From NCBI RefSeq assembly GCF_039541875.1, contig NZ_BAABHB010000014.1, positions 124,001 to 188,000 of the forward strand: a stretch of DNA of 64,000 nucleotides. The letters are read 5' to 3'. A program made the position numbers and the translations under genes. Origin of the DNA: Nibrella viscosa (GTDB lineage Bacteria; Bacteroidota; Bacteroidia; Cytophagales; Spirosomataceae). Positions 16,028 through 23,875 of the stretch are shown here, piece by piece; position 1 is the stretch's first letter, and every line of letters begins with the position of its first letter. The notes beneath the pieces are model-generated. The model did not search any database and was not told where the DNA came from. It saw only the letters and a list, made by a program, of their open reading frames with translations.

Positions 16028-16111
16028 ACAACGGATTTCCAATCCGTTCCTGGCGTTGCTATATCAAAGAAGGGAAGTAAGTCAGGAACAGATTGGAAAT
16101 CCGTTTTTTGT
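16028..16111. repeat. REPIN-like paired palindrome, copy 2
   Basis: The left unit ACGGATTTCCAATCCGT and the right unit GATTGGAAATCCGT are inverted relative to each other. The inner ends TTCCTG/CAGGAA also pair, and about 30 bases separate them. The core word differs from copy 1 (GGATTTCCAATCC instead of GGATTRTAAATCC), but the architecture is the same. It starts 10 bases past the carB stop. Confidence 0.7.
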
Positions 16112-16143
16112 GCTGAAAGCGAGTTTGTAGGTAAGAGACGACC

Positions 16144-16167
16144 GAAACGGATTGGAAATCCGTTTTA
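16144..16167. repeat. Single palindromic unit overlapping the amidase stop codon
   Basis: AAACGGATTGGAAATCCGTTTTA repeats the right unit of the element just upstream, about 35 bases away. Its last three bases are the complement of the TAA stop of the amidase gene on the minus strand. Confidence 0.65.
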
Positions 16168-17679
16168 CAGATTCGGCCGCTTATCAAACCACGGCTTGGC
16201 CTGTTCCAACTGGGCGGCCAGTTTAAACAGCAGGGCCTCGTCGCCCAACTTCGCGGTAAACATGGAGCCGATGGGCAGGCCGTCGGGTGTCCAGTGCAAC
16301 GGCACCGACATGGAAGGCTGCCCGGTCATGTTGGCAATGGGCGTGTACGGAATATAACCGAAGGACTTTTCGGCCAATTGGTCAATTACCTTGCTGTTGC
16401 GGAGAAAGCGCAATCCGTTTAGCGTATCAACCAGCTTGATGAGTTTTTCTTCCTGCGCGGAGGGTTGTAATTCACCAATGCGGATGGGAGGGCGTGATAA
16501 GGTTGGTGTCAGCAACACATCATAGGTTTCGTGCAACTGCCCCATGGTGCGGCTCAAGTCATTCCATTTTCGTTTCTGATAGGCATAGTCAGCAGCCGTG
16601 TAGGCTTCGCCAATACGGGCCTGCGTCCAGGTAGCCAGTTCGACATCGGTGCGCCGGGCCGGGCGCTTCAGGTAATCACTGACTTCGCGGAGGGTGGCGG
16701 CTGTTTCACCGAATACCATTGTCAGAAAGGTCCGGCTTAGAATGTCGGACGTGTACGGCAGTGCAATCTCCTCTACCATGTGGCCCAGGCTCTCCAGCAG
16801 CTTGGCCGTTTCGTGAATGGCCTTTACGCATTCGGCATGAACTTTCTGGTTGGGAAACGGGTGCTGCGTCGTAAACGCAATCCGCAGCCGGCCAGGCTCG
16901 CGATTGGCCTCCTCCGAAAACGGCCGCTCCGGTGCCGGCAGGTAATACGGATCGCCAACACTCGGTCCGGCAATGGCATCCAGCAGGGCTGCACTATCAC
17001 GTACGCTGCGGGTAACGGCCAGCCCGGCTACGGCTCCGCTCCAGGCTTCGCCAAAACGTGGCCCCAGTGTAACCCGGCCTCGCGAGGGTTTCAGGCCAAA
17101 CAGGCCGCAGCAGGATGCCGGAATCCGAATAGAGCCGCCCCCGTCGGTAGCCGTTGCTGCGGGTGCAATGCCGGCCGCCACCGCTGCCGCCGAGCCTCCG
17201 CTGGAGCCCCCGGTCGAGTGGTTCAGGTTCCAGGGGTTACGGGCCGGGCCGTATAGTTTGGCTTCCGTAAAAGGCGTCAAACCAAATTCGGGTGTATTGG
17301 TTTTGCCGAAAAAGACCAGACCGGCCGCTTTGAACCGCTTCACCACCTCGCTATCGCGGGTTGATACATGGTCGCGGTAGGCTACCGAGCCTGAGCGCAT
17401 AGGTGTACCTTCCCAGTCCATTTCCAGGTCTTTGAGCAGAAAAGGCACACCCCGGAAGGGAGCATTGACCGGCAACTTGTCCAGCAACGCCCGGCCATGG
17501 TCGTATAACGGCTGGACAATGGCATTGATCGTCGGGTTAACGGCTTCGGCGCGGGCAATGGCGGTCTCCAGCAATTCGGCCGGGGTTACTTCACCTTTGC
17601 GGATGAGTTCGGCCAGGCCGGTGGCATCGTGCTGTACGTATTCGGCAAAAGGCAGGGTACGGGTCGATGAAGTTTGCAT
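16165..17679 (-). CDS. Amidase signature family enzyme
   Basis: A 504-residue serine amidohydrolase with the Ser-cisSer-Lys triad. The Lys is in GVPFLLKDLEMDWEG near residue 80, the cis-Ser in STGGSSGGSAAAVAAG near 157, and the nucleophile Ser in ATDGGGSIRIPASCCG near 180. Substrates in the family range from aryl-acylamides to 6-aminohexanoate oligomers and cannot be inferred here. It lacks the context of GatA (no gatB or gatC). I start at the ATG at 17679 because the upstream residues (to 17787) overlap the neighbouring gene's 3' end and look non-coding. The C-terminus ends with DKRPNL, its stop within a palindromic unit. Confidence 0.85.
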   Translation of the reverse strand: MQTSSTRTLPFAEYVQHDATGLAELIRKGEVTPAELLETAIARAEAVNPTINAIVQPLYDHGRALLDKLPVNAPFRGVPFLLKDLEMDWEGTPMRSGSVAYRDHVSTRDSEVVKRFKAAGLVFFGKTNTPEFGLTPFTEAKLYGPARNPWNLNHSTGGSSGGSAAAVAAGIAPAATATDGGGSIRIPASCCGLFGLKPSRGRVTLGPRFGEAWSGAVAGLAVTRSVRDSAALLDAIAGPSVGDPYYLPAPERPFSEEANREPGRLRIAFTTQHPFPNQKVHAECVKAIHETAKLLESLGHMVEEIALPYTSDILSRTFLTMVFGETAATLREVSDYLKRPARRTDVELATWTQARIGEAYTAADYAYQKRKWNDLSRTMGQLHETYDVLLTPTLSRPPIRIGELQPSAQEEKLIKLVDTLNGLRFLRNSKVIDQLAEKSFGYIPYTPIANMTGQPSMSVPLHWTPDGLPIGSMFTAKLGDEALLFKLAAQLEQAKPWFDKRPNL

Positions 17680-17723
17680 AGGGGTTAGGAACAGGTTTGC
17701 GCGAAAGGTAGGAAAAAAAGCGT

Positions 17724-18875
17724 TTACCGTTGCGGGGCTGTGGCTACCGCAATCTTCGAGTCGGCGGTGCCGTAGTACAGAAACCATTTGCCTTTATACG
17801 GAGTCAGACCTTCCAGAAAACAAACGTTGTTGACTTGTCCGGTTATTTCGTAGGGCTGGTCCGGCTTGAAAAAATAGGTTTCGGATCGGTCGATGAGGCT
17901 AATCGGGTCATTACCATCAAACAGCAGTTGCCCGGCGGCATAAGTGCCCTCCGGTAAGTTGGAATCGCCGTTCTGCGGAGCGTTCATGCCATTATAAATA
18001 AGCACAATGCCACGACTGGTGATGAGCGCCGGAGGACCGGGCTCCATCAACCGGGAGTCGTGTCGGCCCTTCCGGCTTTCAGCTACGGCCAGCAGGTTGC
18101 CGTTGGCCTTCTGCAAGGGTATCCAGTGGATGAGGTCGTCGGACATAGCTACGTACAACTCCGCCTGATCGCCCCAGTACATCCAGTATTTGTCGTTGAT
18201 CTTCTGCGCCACCAACCGGTCACCCATGCGCCTGCACACAATTGAGCCCGACTTCGACCATTCGTTCCGGTACTTCCCGTTATAAGCCTCACCGAACGCG
18301 AGCCCCTGTTTCTGCCAGTTTTCCAGATCGCGGGAGGTAGCCACGCAGAGCCGGGCTTTGTCGCCATCATAGGCAGTATACGTCATCACATACACCCCGT
18401 TAGGGCTTTCCACCACGCGGGGGTCTTCGCAGCCGCCCTCCCACTCATAGGTTTTCATCGGGTCATTGTCAGGATAAAAGACTGGCTTCGGCATTCGCCT
18501 GAATTGGATACCATCGGTGCTGACGGCCAGGCCCAGCCGTGAGGTACCCGCGTGTTTACCGACCACATCTTCGGCCCGGTAAATCATGTAAATCTTCCCG
18601 TTGCGCACCACGGTGGCCGGGTTGAACACATCTTTCTCCTCCCAATGCACTGTTTCTTTCCGCACCGGGCAGTCGAAGGTGGTATTTGGGTTGGCCCTGA
18701 GGATAGGATTAGCCGCATTCATCTTTCGGAAAGGCCCCAGCATCCAGGGCTTCTCCGGGCGGGCACCACCAGAGGTTGAGGCTGATCGCCGGGCTGTGCC
18801 GGTCTGCGGCTGTCCAAATACAAGCTGGCAGGCAGTTGCCGCCAGCAGGAGCAGGGTAGGTAGGGGTGTGGTCAT
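17724..18875 (-). CDS. Exported GH130-like beta-mannosyl phosphorylase/glycosidase
   Basis: A 383-residue protein with a signal peptide (MTTPLPTLLLLAATACQLVFG) and a five-bladed propeller-type sequence. GH130-like features are FNPATVVRNGKIYMIYRAED, SRLGLAVSTDG, the EGGCEDPRVV segment with its catalytic-type Asp, GLAFGEAYNGKYRNEWSKSG, LMEPGPPALITS, IVLIYNGMN, and the C-terminal GLTPYKGKWFLYYGTADSKIAVA. GH130 enzymes phosphorolyse or hydrolyse beta-mannosides. The export signal favours a periplasmic glycosidase. A related GH43/GH32-like assignment is the main alternative. The start is set at 18875; the longer frame crosses a palindromic repeat. Its upstream region consists almost entirely of that repeat. 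Confidence 0.75.
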   Translation of the reverse strand: MTTPLPTLLLLAATACQLVFGQPQTGTARRSASTSGGARPEKPWMLGPFRKMNAANPILRANPNTTFDCPVRKETVHWEEKDVFNPATVVRNGKIYMIYRAEDVVGKHAGTSRLGLAVSTDGIQFRRMPKPVFYPDNDPMKTYEWEGGCEDPRVVESPNGVYVMTYTAYDGDKARLCVATSRDLENWQKQGLAFGEAYNGKYRNEWSKSGSIVCRRMGDRLVAQKINDKYWMYWGDQAELYVAMSDDLIHWIPLQKANGNLLAVAESRKGRHDSRLMEPGPPALITSRGIVLIYNGMNAPQNGDSNLPEGTYAAGQLLFDGNDPISLIDRSETYFFKPDQPYEITGQVNNVCFLEGLTPYKGKWFLYYGTADSKIAVATAPQR

Positions 18876-18878
18876 AAT

Positions 18879-18976
18879 AACCCGGAATGTAATTCCGAAC
18901 AAGGTTGAGAAATATATAAGCTGTTGAACTCTTTTTCTGCTTATTGGGGTACTGCCGGAATTATATTCCGGGGTAC
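18879..18976. repeat. REPIN-like paired palindrome, copy 3
   Basis: The left unit ACCCGGAATGTAATTCCG and the right unit CGGAATTATATTCCGGGGT face each other across about 57 bases. The core (GGAATNTAATTCC) differs from copies 1 and 2, but the paired inverted layout is kept. The right unit lies inside the end of the M61 peptidase frame and encodes its last residues. The left unit ends 4 bases from the GH130 start codon. Confidence 0.7.
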
Positions 18977-20401
18977 AAGCCACAGCTGCCGTTTCGTTCC
19001 ATCGGCTAACTCGTGCAGCACCACCCCGCCGTTTTCGTCATAGCCCATGCGGAGGCCGATAAAGGCCAGGTACTGGTTCAGCAAATCTTCCAGCGGCTGG
19101 TTGCCGAAGATACAAGCGTCATAATACCAGTCCAGTGACTCACCGGCAACTTCTTCCGTTATGGCCCGGTAGTCTTCCAGGGAGTAGCCATCAAAGGGTT
19201 TGCCGAAGCGCTCCCACATCAGCTGCATCACATCATCCAGCGAGCGGGCGTGGCCGGTGCGCTGCCGGATGTGCAGGTCCAGGATCAGGGCGGCAATGGC
19301 TCCTTTCTGGTAAACCGATACTTTTCGGTCGGGTACACCCTTTTCGTAACCGTCCAGCCACAGATCAAACGAAGACTCGACCAGCGACTGAAACGCCCGA
19401 CCACTTACCTCAAAATGCCGTTTGAACAGCACCTGCAATTCTTTTAGGTAGGCGGCATCGTCAAACACGCCCGACCGGCGGAGCATCAGATCCCCGTAAT
19501 AGGTGGTTATGCCCTCGGCCACAAAGCAGGTTGGGAAATAGTTTTCGCGGGTAAAATCGTAGGGTAGCATCTCCTTCGGCCGGATGCGAATCACATTCCA
19601 GGCATGAAATAGTTCGTGCGAGGATACACCCAGCAAATCCTGATACAAGCCCTCTCCCTCATCGTCGGGGCCGAGCACCAGCATGGTGGAGTTGCGGTGT
19701 TCGACGCCATGATAAACCGGAGTCGGCAGGACGATGGTCAGGAAGTGGTAGTCGCGTTCCGGAAACTCGCCGAACAGCCGAATCTGGGCCTCGGAGAACC
19801 GGCTGAAGTCGGTTTTAATCCGCTCCCGATCCAGTGTAATGTTTCCCTGTACCCAGACGTGGAAGGCAATGTCATCGACCGTATACGAAATACACTGTAT
19901 GTCGGGTGAGGCAATCAGCGGGCAGTCGACCAGTTCGTAAAAGTCGCTGGCGGCTAACTGCCCAGGGCCTACCTGCCGAAGGCCGCAGGCGATAAGCCAG
20001 TTGTCGGGAATAGCCAGTTCAACTGTGCAGGGTTCGTCAATGTGGCCTTCGGCATACAGGCACAGGTTGATGAAATTTACATACAGCAGTTCATCGCTGA
20101 CGTAGCTGGTGCCGGCATTGATAACATTGGTGTAGTAGTTATATCGCACCACAACCTCATCGGCCCCGTTTGTCTGTACCTGCCAACGATCTTTGGTCAT
20201 TTTACGGGAGGGTAAGGGTTGCCCCTCTCCGTCAAAAGTCTCAAAACGCTGGATATTTTTGGCGAAGTTCTGTATTTCATAACGGCCGGGTCGCCAGGAT
20301 GGTAGCTGCAACTCCAGTTCAGGTTCCGAAACGCCGGTCAGCCGGCATTCAATATCAATATAATGGGAGTCGGGGTGAGCAGACGAAAGTTTATAATGCA
20401 T
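18941..20401 (-). CDS. M61 family metallopeptidase, C-terminus encoded by a repeat
   Basis: A 486-residue glycyl-aminopeptidase-like protease. It has the N-terminal beta domain (LQLPSWRPGRYEIQNFA is typical) and the catalytic zinc motif SSHELFHAWN near residue 263, followed by FVAEGITTYYGDLML with the third ligand Glu. YQKGAIAALILDL is also conserved. Many bacterial members are nearer 580-620 residues with a C-terminal PDZ domain. Here the protein ends soon after the catalytic region, and the last dozen residues (VPRNIIPAVPQ) are read from a palindromic repeat. I infer loss of the PDZ part; a naturally short form is possible. No signal peptide is seen, so it is probably cytosolic. Confidence 0.85.
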   Translation of the reverse strand: MHYKLSSAHPDSHYIDIECRLTGVSEPELELQLPSWRPGRYEIQNFAKNIQRFETFDGEGQPLPSRKMTKDRWQVQTNGADEVVVRYNYYTNVINAGTSYVSDELLYVNFINLCLYAEGHIDEPCTVELAIPDNWLIACGLRQVGPGQLAASDFYELVDCPLIASPDIQCISYTVDDIAFHVWVQGNITLDRERIKTDFSRFSEAQIRLFGEFPERDYHFLTIVLPTPVYHGVEHRNSTMLVLGPDDEGEGLYQDLLGVSSHELFHAWNVIRIRPKEMLPYDFTRENYFPTCFVAEGITTYYGDLMLRRSGVFDDAAYLKELQVLFKRHFEVSGRAFQSLVESSFDLWLDGYEKGVPDRKVSVYQKGAIAALILDLHIRQRTGHARSLDDVMQLMWERFGKPFDGYSLEDYRAITEEVAGESLDWYYDACIFGNQPLEDLLNQYLAFIGLRMGYDENGGVVLHELADGTKRQLWLVPRNIIPAVPQ

Positions 20402-20445
20402 GGTCCAGGAAGAACAGATACAAGTATGTGCGACTGTATAGCTAA

Positions 20446-20453
20446 CAAATATA
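20446..20453 (-). promoter_or_regulatory. -7 element of the M61 peptidase gene
   Basis: TATATTTG on the minus strand, a perfect TAnnTTTG match, 45 bases upstream of the ATG. No clear TTG lies at the ideal distance. Confidence 0.45.
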
Positions 20454-20538
20454 CCATAAGGTTTGTCTAAACCGATTGATGACCAGTCCGTGAATGGTCT
20501 AAAAAGTAGCCCGTATGCTGCAAAAAACGAGAGCTGAC

Positions 20539-20569
20539 TTGATTAACTCTAAAAGTTCTGCTACCTTTG
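20539..20569 (+). promoter_or_regulatory. Promoter of rpmH-rnpA
   Basis: TTG at 20539-20541 and TACCTTTG at 20562-20569 are separated by exactly 20 bases. This is the best match to the Bacteroidota housekeeping promoter in the window. The rpmH ATG follows 41 bases later. Confidence 0.8.
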
Positions 20570-20610
20570 CAAGCTCATTTGGGAAACAGGGTAATTGAGC
20601 ATATAATACG

Positions 20611-20778
20611 ATGAAAAGAACTTACCAACCGTCGAACCGTAAGCGGAGAAACAAGCATGGCTTTCGCGAGCGTATGGCTACGCACAATGGCCGTAAAGTG
20701 CTGGCCGCCCGTCGTCAGAAAGGTCGTCATAAGCTGACCGTATCCGACGAAAAGAAAGGCGATCGTTTTAAGGCATAA
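20611..20778 (+). CDS. rpmH: Ribosomal protein bL34
   Basis: A short, very basic protein of 55 residues. It starts MKRTYQPSNRKRRNKHGFRE and continues RMATHNGRKVLAARRQKGRH, the universal bL34 sequence. It is a structural component of the large ribosomal subunit. A tail of about 15 residues (KLTVSDEKKGDRFKA) is longer than the E. coli 46-residue form, as usual in this phylum. It has a strong promoter and is followed by rnpA, the conserved arrangement. A seven-base-word inverted repeat separates the two genes. Confidence 0.97.
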   Translation: MKRTYQPSNRKRRNKHGFRERMATHNGRKVLAARRQKGRHKLTVSDEKKGDRFKA

Positions 20779-20782
20779 TTTA

Positions 20783-20849
20783 GTTTAAGGTTTGAAGTCT
20801 GAAGTTTGAAGTTGTTTAACCTCGAACTTCAAACCTTAAACTTCAAACC
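20783..20849. repeat. Heptad inverted repeat between rpmH and rnpA (GTTTGAA word)
   Basis: The left arm is a seven-base tandem: GTTTGAA, GTCTGAA, GTTTGAA. The right arm is its complement: AACTTCA, AACCTTA, AACTTCA. They can form a hairpin around GTTTAACCTCG. It begins 5 bases after the rpmH stop and ends 5 bases before the rnpA ATG. Confidence 0.7.
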
Positions 20850-20854
20850 AATTG

Positions 20855-21307
20855 ATGCGCCAAACGCTTACGAAAGCCGAACGACTCTCCAGTCGGAAAA
20901 TAATTGACCGATTATTTGAAAAAGGTAGCACGGATGTCAAGACGTTCTACCTTTTTCCGTTTCGCGTGCTGTACCTGTACGCATCGACGCCATCAGTCGC
21001 TGCCCAACCGGCGGTCGATACCAGTCTCCTTTCCCAAGAGTCGGTCCAATCCTTTCCTCCTCTCCCCGCCATCCTGATTACCGTTTCCAAACGGAACTTC
21101 AAAAAAGCGGTCGACCGTAACCTCATCCGTCGCCGGATTCGCGAGGCATACCGGAAAAATAAAGCCATTATGATCGATGCTGCCGGACCGGAAAAGCAAC
21201 TTCCGGCCTATATCACGTTTCTTTATACCGCACGTGATAAAATTTCGTTTGAAGAGATAGAAAAAAGCATGAAATTAGCTTTAAAGAGAGTCGGTCGTGG
21301 GCAGTAG
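20855..21307 (+). CDS. rnpA: Ribonuclease P protein component
   Basis: The protein subunit of RNase P, which helps the RNA subunit cut the 5' leader from tRNA precursors. 150 residues. The start MRQTLTKAERLSSRKIIDRLFEKG is typical, and the signature VDRNLIRRRIREAYR (the RNR motif) lies near residue 95. About 30 extra residues (ASTPSVAAQPAVDTSLLSQE and onward) sit between the first strand and the ILITVSKRNFKKA strand. Similar spacers occur in other Bacteroidota. A TTG three bases upstream is also in frame, but the ATG at 20855 is preferred. Confidence 0.93.
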   Translation: MRQTLTKAERLSSRKIIDRLFEKGSTDVKTFYLFPFRVLYLYASTPSVAAQPAVDTSLLSQESVQSFPPLPAILITVSKRNFKKAVDRNLIRRRIREAYRKNKAIMIDAAGPEKQLPAYITFLYTARDKISFEEIEKSMKLALKRVGRGQ

Positions 21308-21366
21308 GTAGTCGTACTGTCAGGACTACCGGTTTATTGTTAACCTGCAAACTGCCAACTATTCAT

Positions 21367-23028
21367 ATGCTATCCCGTAAACGCCTAACACTAGCAGCCT
21401 CTGCCCTGCTGCTGACGGTCAGCATCACCTTTGTGTCGTTCCGCACCGACGACCGCTTCTTCGAGATTGCCCGCAACCTCGATATCTACGCCACGCTCTT
21501 CAAAGAGCTGAACATGTACTACGTTGACGAGATCAACCCCAACCGCATGGTAAAGACGAGTATCGACGCCATGCTGAAGGCGCTCGATCCGTATACCAAT
21601 TTCTACGCCGAGGACGAAATTGAAGATTACATGACCATGACCACCGGCCGCTACAACGGCATTGGTGCCCTGATTGGAACGCGCCAGGGAAAAAGCATCG
21701 TGATGATGGTGTACGAAGGCACCCCCGCCGAAAAGGCAGGCCTGCAGCTTGGCGACGAAATTCTGAAGGTAGATGGCGTGGATGTGAAGACCCGCCGTGA
21801 GATGGACCCCGGTAAGCTGCTGCGGGGTCAGAACGGCACGGCCGTTAAGCTTACTGTGAACCGCTACGGTCAGAAAGCACCGCTGGAACTATCGGTGATG
21901 CGCGACGTGGTGAAGATGACCAATGTGCCCTACTACGGCATGATTACCGACGAAGTGGGTTACATTGACCTGAAAGACTTTACGAGTACGGCCTCCCGCG
22001 AGGTACGCAACGCCTTCACCGAACTAAAGAGCAAGGGCATGAAAAAACTGATTCTGGATGTACGCGAGAATCCGGGCGGTTTACTCAACATGTCTATTGA
22101 TATTGCCAATATCTTTATCCCGAAAGATTCGGAGGTGGTAACCACCAAGGGCAAGGTAACCGAGTGGAACAAGACCTACAACGCGTTGTATCCGGCGATG
22201 GACACCGAAATGCCGCTGGTGGTGCTGACCAACAGCCGGAGTGCATCGGCTGCCGAAATTGTGTCAGGTGTGATTCAGGATTACGATCGGGGTGTGCTGA
22301 TTGGGCAGCGGACCTACGGTAAAGGGCTGGTGCAAACCACCCGCGAACTCTCGTTCAACACCAAGCTGAAGATTACCACCGCCAAATACTACATCCCGAG
22401 CGGCCGGTGTATTCAAGCTATTGACTACAGCCACCGCAACCCGGACGGCAGCGTCGGCAAGATTCCCGATTCGCTGAAAACTGCCTTTAAAACCCGCAAC
22501 GGCCGCGTGGTATACGATGGTGGTGGTGTAACCCCAGACGTGGCTACCGAAGCCCCTACGCCGACACCGATTGCCTTGAGCCTGAATAACAAAGGGCTGA
22601 TCTTCGACTATGCCGTGAAATACCACCACGAGCACCCGACCATCAAGCCGGCCCGCGAATTTCGTCTGACCGACGCCGAGTATCAGGACTTTACCAAATG
22701 GCTGAAGGATAAGGAGTACGATTATACTACGCAGGTAGAAAAAGACCTCGGTTCGCTGGAAGCCTCGGCTAAAAAGGAAAAATACTTCGACCTGATTCAG
22801 GACCAGATCAAAGCGCTGAAAAATAAAGTGTCGCACAGCAAAGACGCCGACCTGATGACGTTTAAAAGCGAAATCAAGACGCTGCTGGAGCAGGAGATCG
22901 CCGGCCACTATTACCTGCAAAAGGGCATGAAAGAAACCTCTTTTACCACTGACCCCGAAGTAAAAGCCGCCCTTGACCTGTTCAAAGACATGAACCGTTA
23001 CCAGGCGCTGCTGAAAAGTAAGAATTAA
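21367..23028 (+). CDS. S41 family C-terminal processing protease
   Basis: A periplasmic tail-specific serine protease of 553 residues. It has a signal/anchor segment (LTLAASALLLTVSITFVSF) and a cap region with NPNRMVKTSIDAMLKALDPYTNFY. A PDZ domain follows near 90-170 (GTPAEKAGLQLGDEILKVDG). The S41 catalytic core comes next: VGYIDLKDFTSTASREV, LDVRENPGGLL, nucleophile Ser in TNSRSASAAEIVSG, and the catalytic Lys in GQRTYGKGLVQ. The C-terminal 180 residues are helical and charged. The start is the ATG at 21367, which makes a proper signal peptide. The stop TAA lies inside the first word of a heptad repeat. Confidence 0.93.
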   Translation: MLSRKRLTLAASALLLTVSITFVSFRTDDRFFEIARNLDIYATLFKELNMYYVDEINPNRMVKTSIDAMLKALDPYTNFYAEDEIEDYMTMTTGRYNGIGALIGTRQGKSIVMMVYEGTPAEKAGLQLGDEILKVDGVDVKTRREMDPGKLLRGQNGTAVKLTVNRYGQKAPLELSVMRDVVKMTNVPYYGMITDEVGYIDLKDFTSTASREVRNAFTELKSKGMKKLILDVRENPGGLLNMSIDIANIFIPKDSEVVTTKGKVTEWNKTYNALYPAMDTEMPLVVLTNSRSASAAEIVSGVIQDYDRGVLIGQRTYGKGLVQTTRELSFNTKLKITTAKYYIPSGRCIQAIDYSHRNPDGSVGKIPDSLKTAFKTRNGRVVYDGGGVTPDVATEAPTPTPIALSLNNKGLIFDYAVKYHHEHPTIKPAREFRLTDAEYQDFTKWLKDKEYDYTTQVEKDLGSLEASAKKEKYFDLIQDQIKALKNKVSHSKDADLMTFKSEIKTLLEQEIAGHYYLQKGMKETSFTTDPEVKAALDLFKDMNRYQALLKSKN

Positions 23029-23107
23029 GAGTGATGAGTTAAGAGTGATGAGTTAAGAATTGTCGATGACTGGTAATTCTTAACTCATCACTCTTAACTC
23101 TTAATTC
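23022..23107. repeat. Heptad inverted repeat after the S41 protease (GAGTTAA word)
   Basis: The left arm runs GAATTAA, GAGTGAT, GAGTTAA, GAGTGAT, GAGTTAA, GAATT. The right arm, AATTCTTAACTCATCACTC and onward, is its complement. The two arms match almost perfectly over about 33 bp with a loop near 13 bases. The first heptad contains the TAA stop codon of the S41 protease. Eight bases after the element the tsaB start begins. Confidence 0.8.
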
Positions 23108-23115
23108 CCAAAGGG

Positions 23116-23805
23116 TTGCTGATTCTATCCATTGATACATCGACGACGGTTTGTTCGGTAGCGCTGCACCAGGCGGGGGCGCTGCTGGGTAGCTATGAAT
23201 TGTTTACGGAGCGCACCTCGTCGGCCATGCTGACGACGCTCATCGGGGATGTAGTGCGCCATGCCGGGCATGAATTAAGGCAACTGGATGCCGTTGCGGT
23301 TGCTAAAGGCCCGGGCTCCTATACCGGTTTGCGGATTGGAGTATCTACCGCGAAAGGTCTGTGTTTTGCGCTGGATAAGCCTTTGCTGGCTATCAATACG
23401 CTGGCGGCTATGGCCGAGCAGATTCGGCCGCTTTTTTCCTCAGATTACCGGCTCTGTCCCATGCTGGATGCCCGGCGCATGGAGGTCTACTGCGCTATTT
23501 TTGACACCAACGGCCAGGAACTGCTGCCAACTAGCGCCAAAATTGTTGAAGAGCAGTCATTCAGCGAGTGGCTAATGGAGCAGCCGGTTGTCTTCTTTGG
23601 CGATGGGGCCACCAAGTGCCGGCCACTGCTGAGCGGCCATGGCAATGCCATCTTTCCTAATATGGAGATTCGCCCGTCGGCCCGAACGGTGGGACAACTC
23701 GCTATGCAGGCCTTTGCTGCCGGCCGGTTTGAAGATGTTGCCCATTTCGAGCCGTTCTACCTGAAAGATTTCATGGTGACGAAGCCGAAGAAAGTGGTGG
23801 GATAA
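23116..23805 (+). CDS. tsaB: tRNA threonylcarbamoyladenosine biosynthesis protein TsaB
   Basis: An ASKHA-fold scaffold that, with TsaD and TsaE, makes the t6A37 modification of ANN-decoding tRNAs. 229 residues. The N-terminal ILSIDTSTTVCSVAL, KGPGSYTGLRIGVSTAKGL near residue 65, and MLDARRMEVYCAIF near 115 are diagnostic. The start codon appears to be TTG at 23116; no ATG lies nearby in frame. Its upstream region is occupied by the heptad repeat, so it may be read through from the protease gene. Confidence 0.92.
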   Translation: MLILSIDTSTTVCSVALHQAGALLGSYELFTERTSSAMLTTLIGDVVRHAGHELRQLDAVAVAKGPGSYTGLRIGVSTAKGLCFALDKPLLAINTLAAMAEQIRPLFSSDYRLCPMLDARRMEVYCAIFDTNGQELLPTSAKIVEEQSFSEWLMEQPVVFFGDGATKCRPLLSGHGNAIFPNMEIRPSARTVGQLAMQAFAAGRFEDVAHFEPFYLKDFMVTKPKKVVG

Positions 23806-23843
23806 AGGGGCCGGTTAATGGTATATCACCTTATTGAACCACC

Positions 23844-23851
23844 TACCTTTG
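23844..23851 (+). promoter_or_regulatory. -7 element of the YigZ-family gene
   Basis: TACCTTTG, a perfect match, 25 bases before the ATG at 23876. It overlaps the longer open frame, supporting the shorter start. Confidence 0.5.
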
Positions 23852-23875
23852 CACCCACTTAATAATGCAGATGGC

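Noticed and set aside
16022..16357. A 111-codon open frame across the REPIN-like element after carB
   Set aside because: Its first third is palindromic repeat, and the rest is antisense to the amidase gene.
20783..20849. Possible CRISPR array in the heptad repeats
   Set aside because: The repeats are only seven bases, in tandem without spacers, and no cas genes are near.
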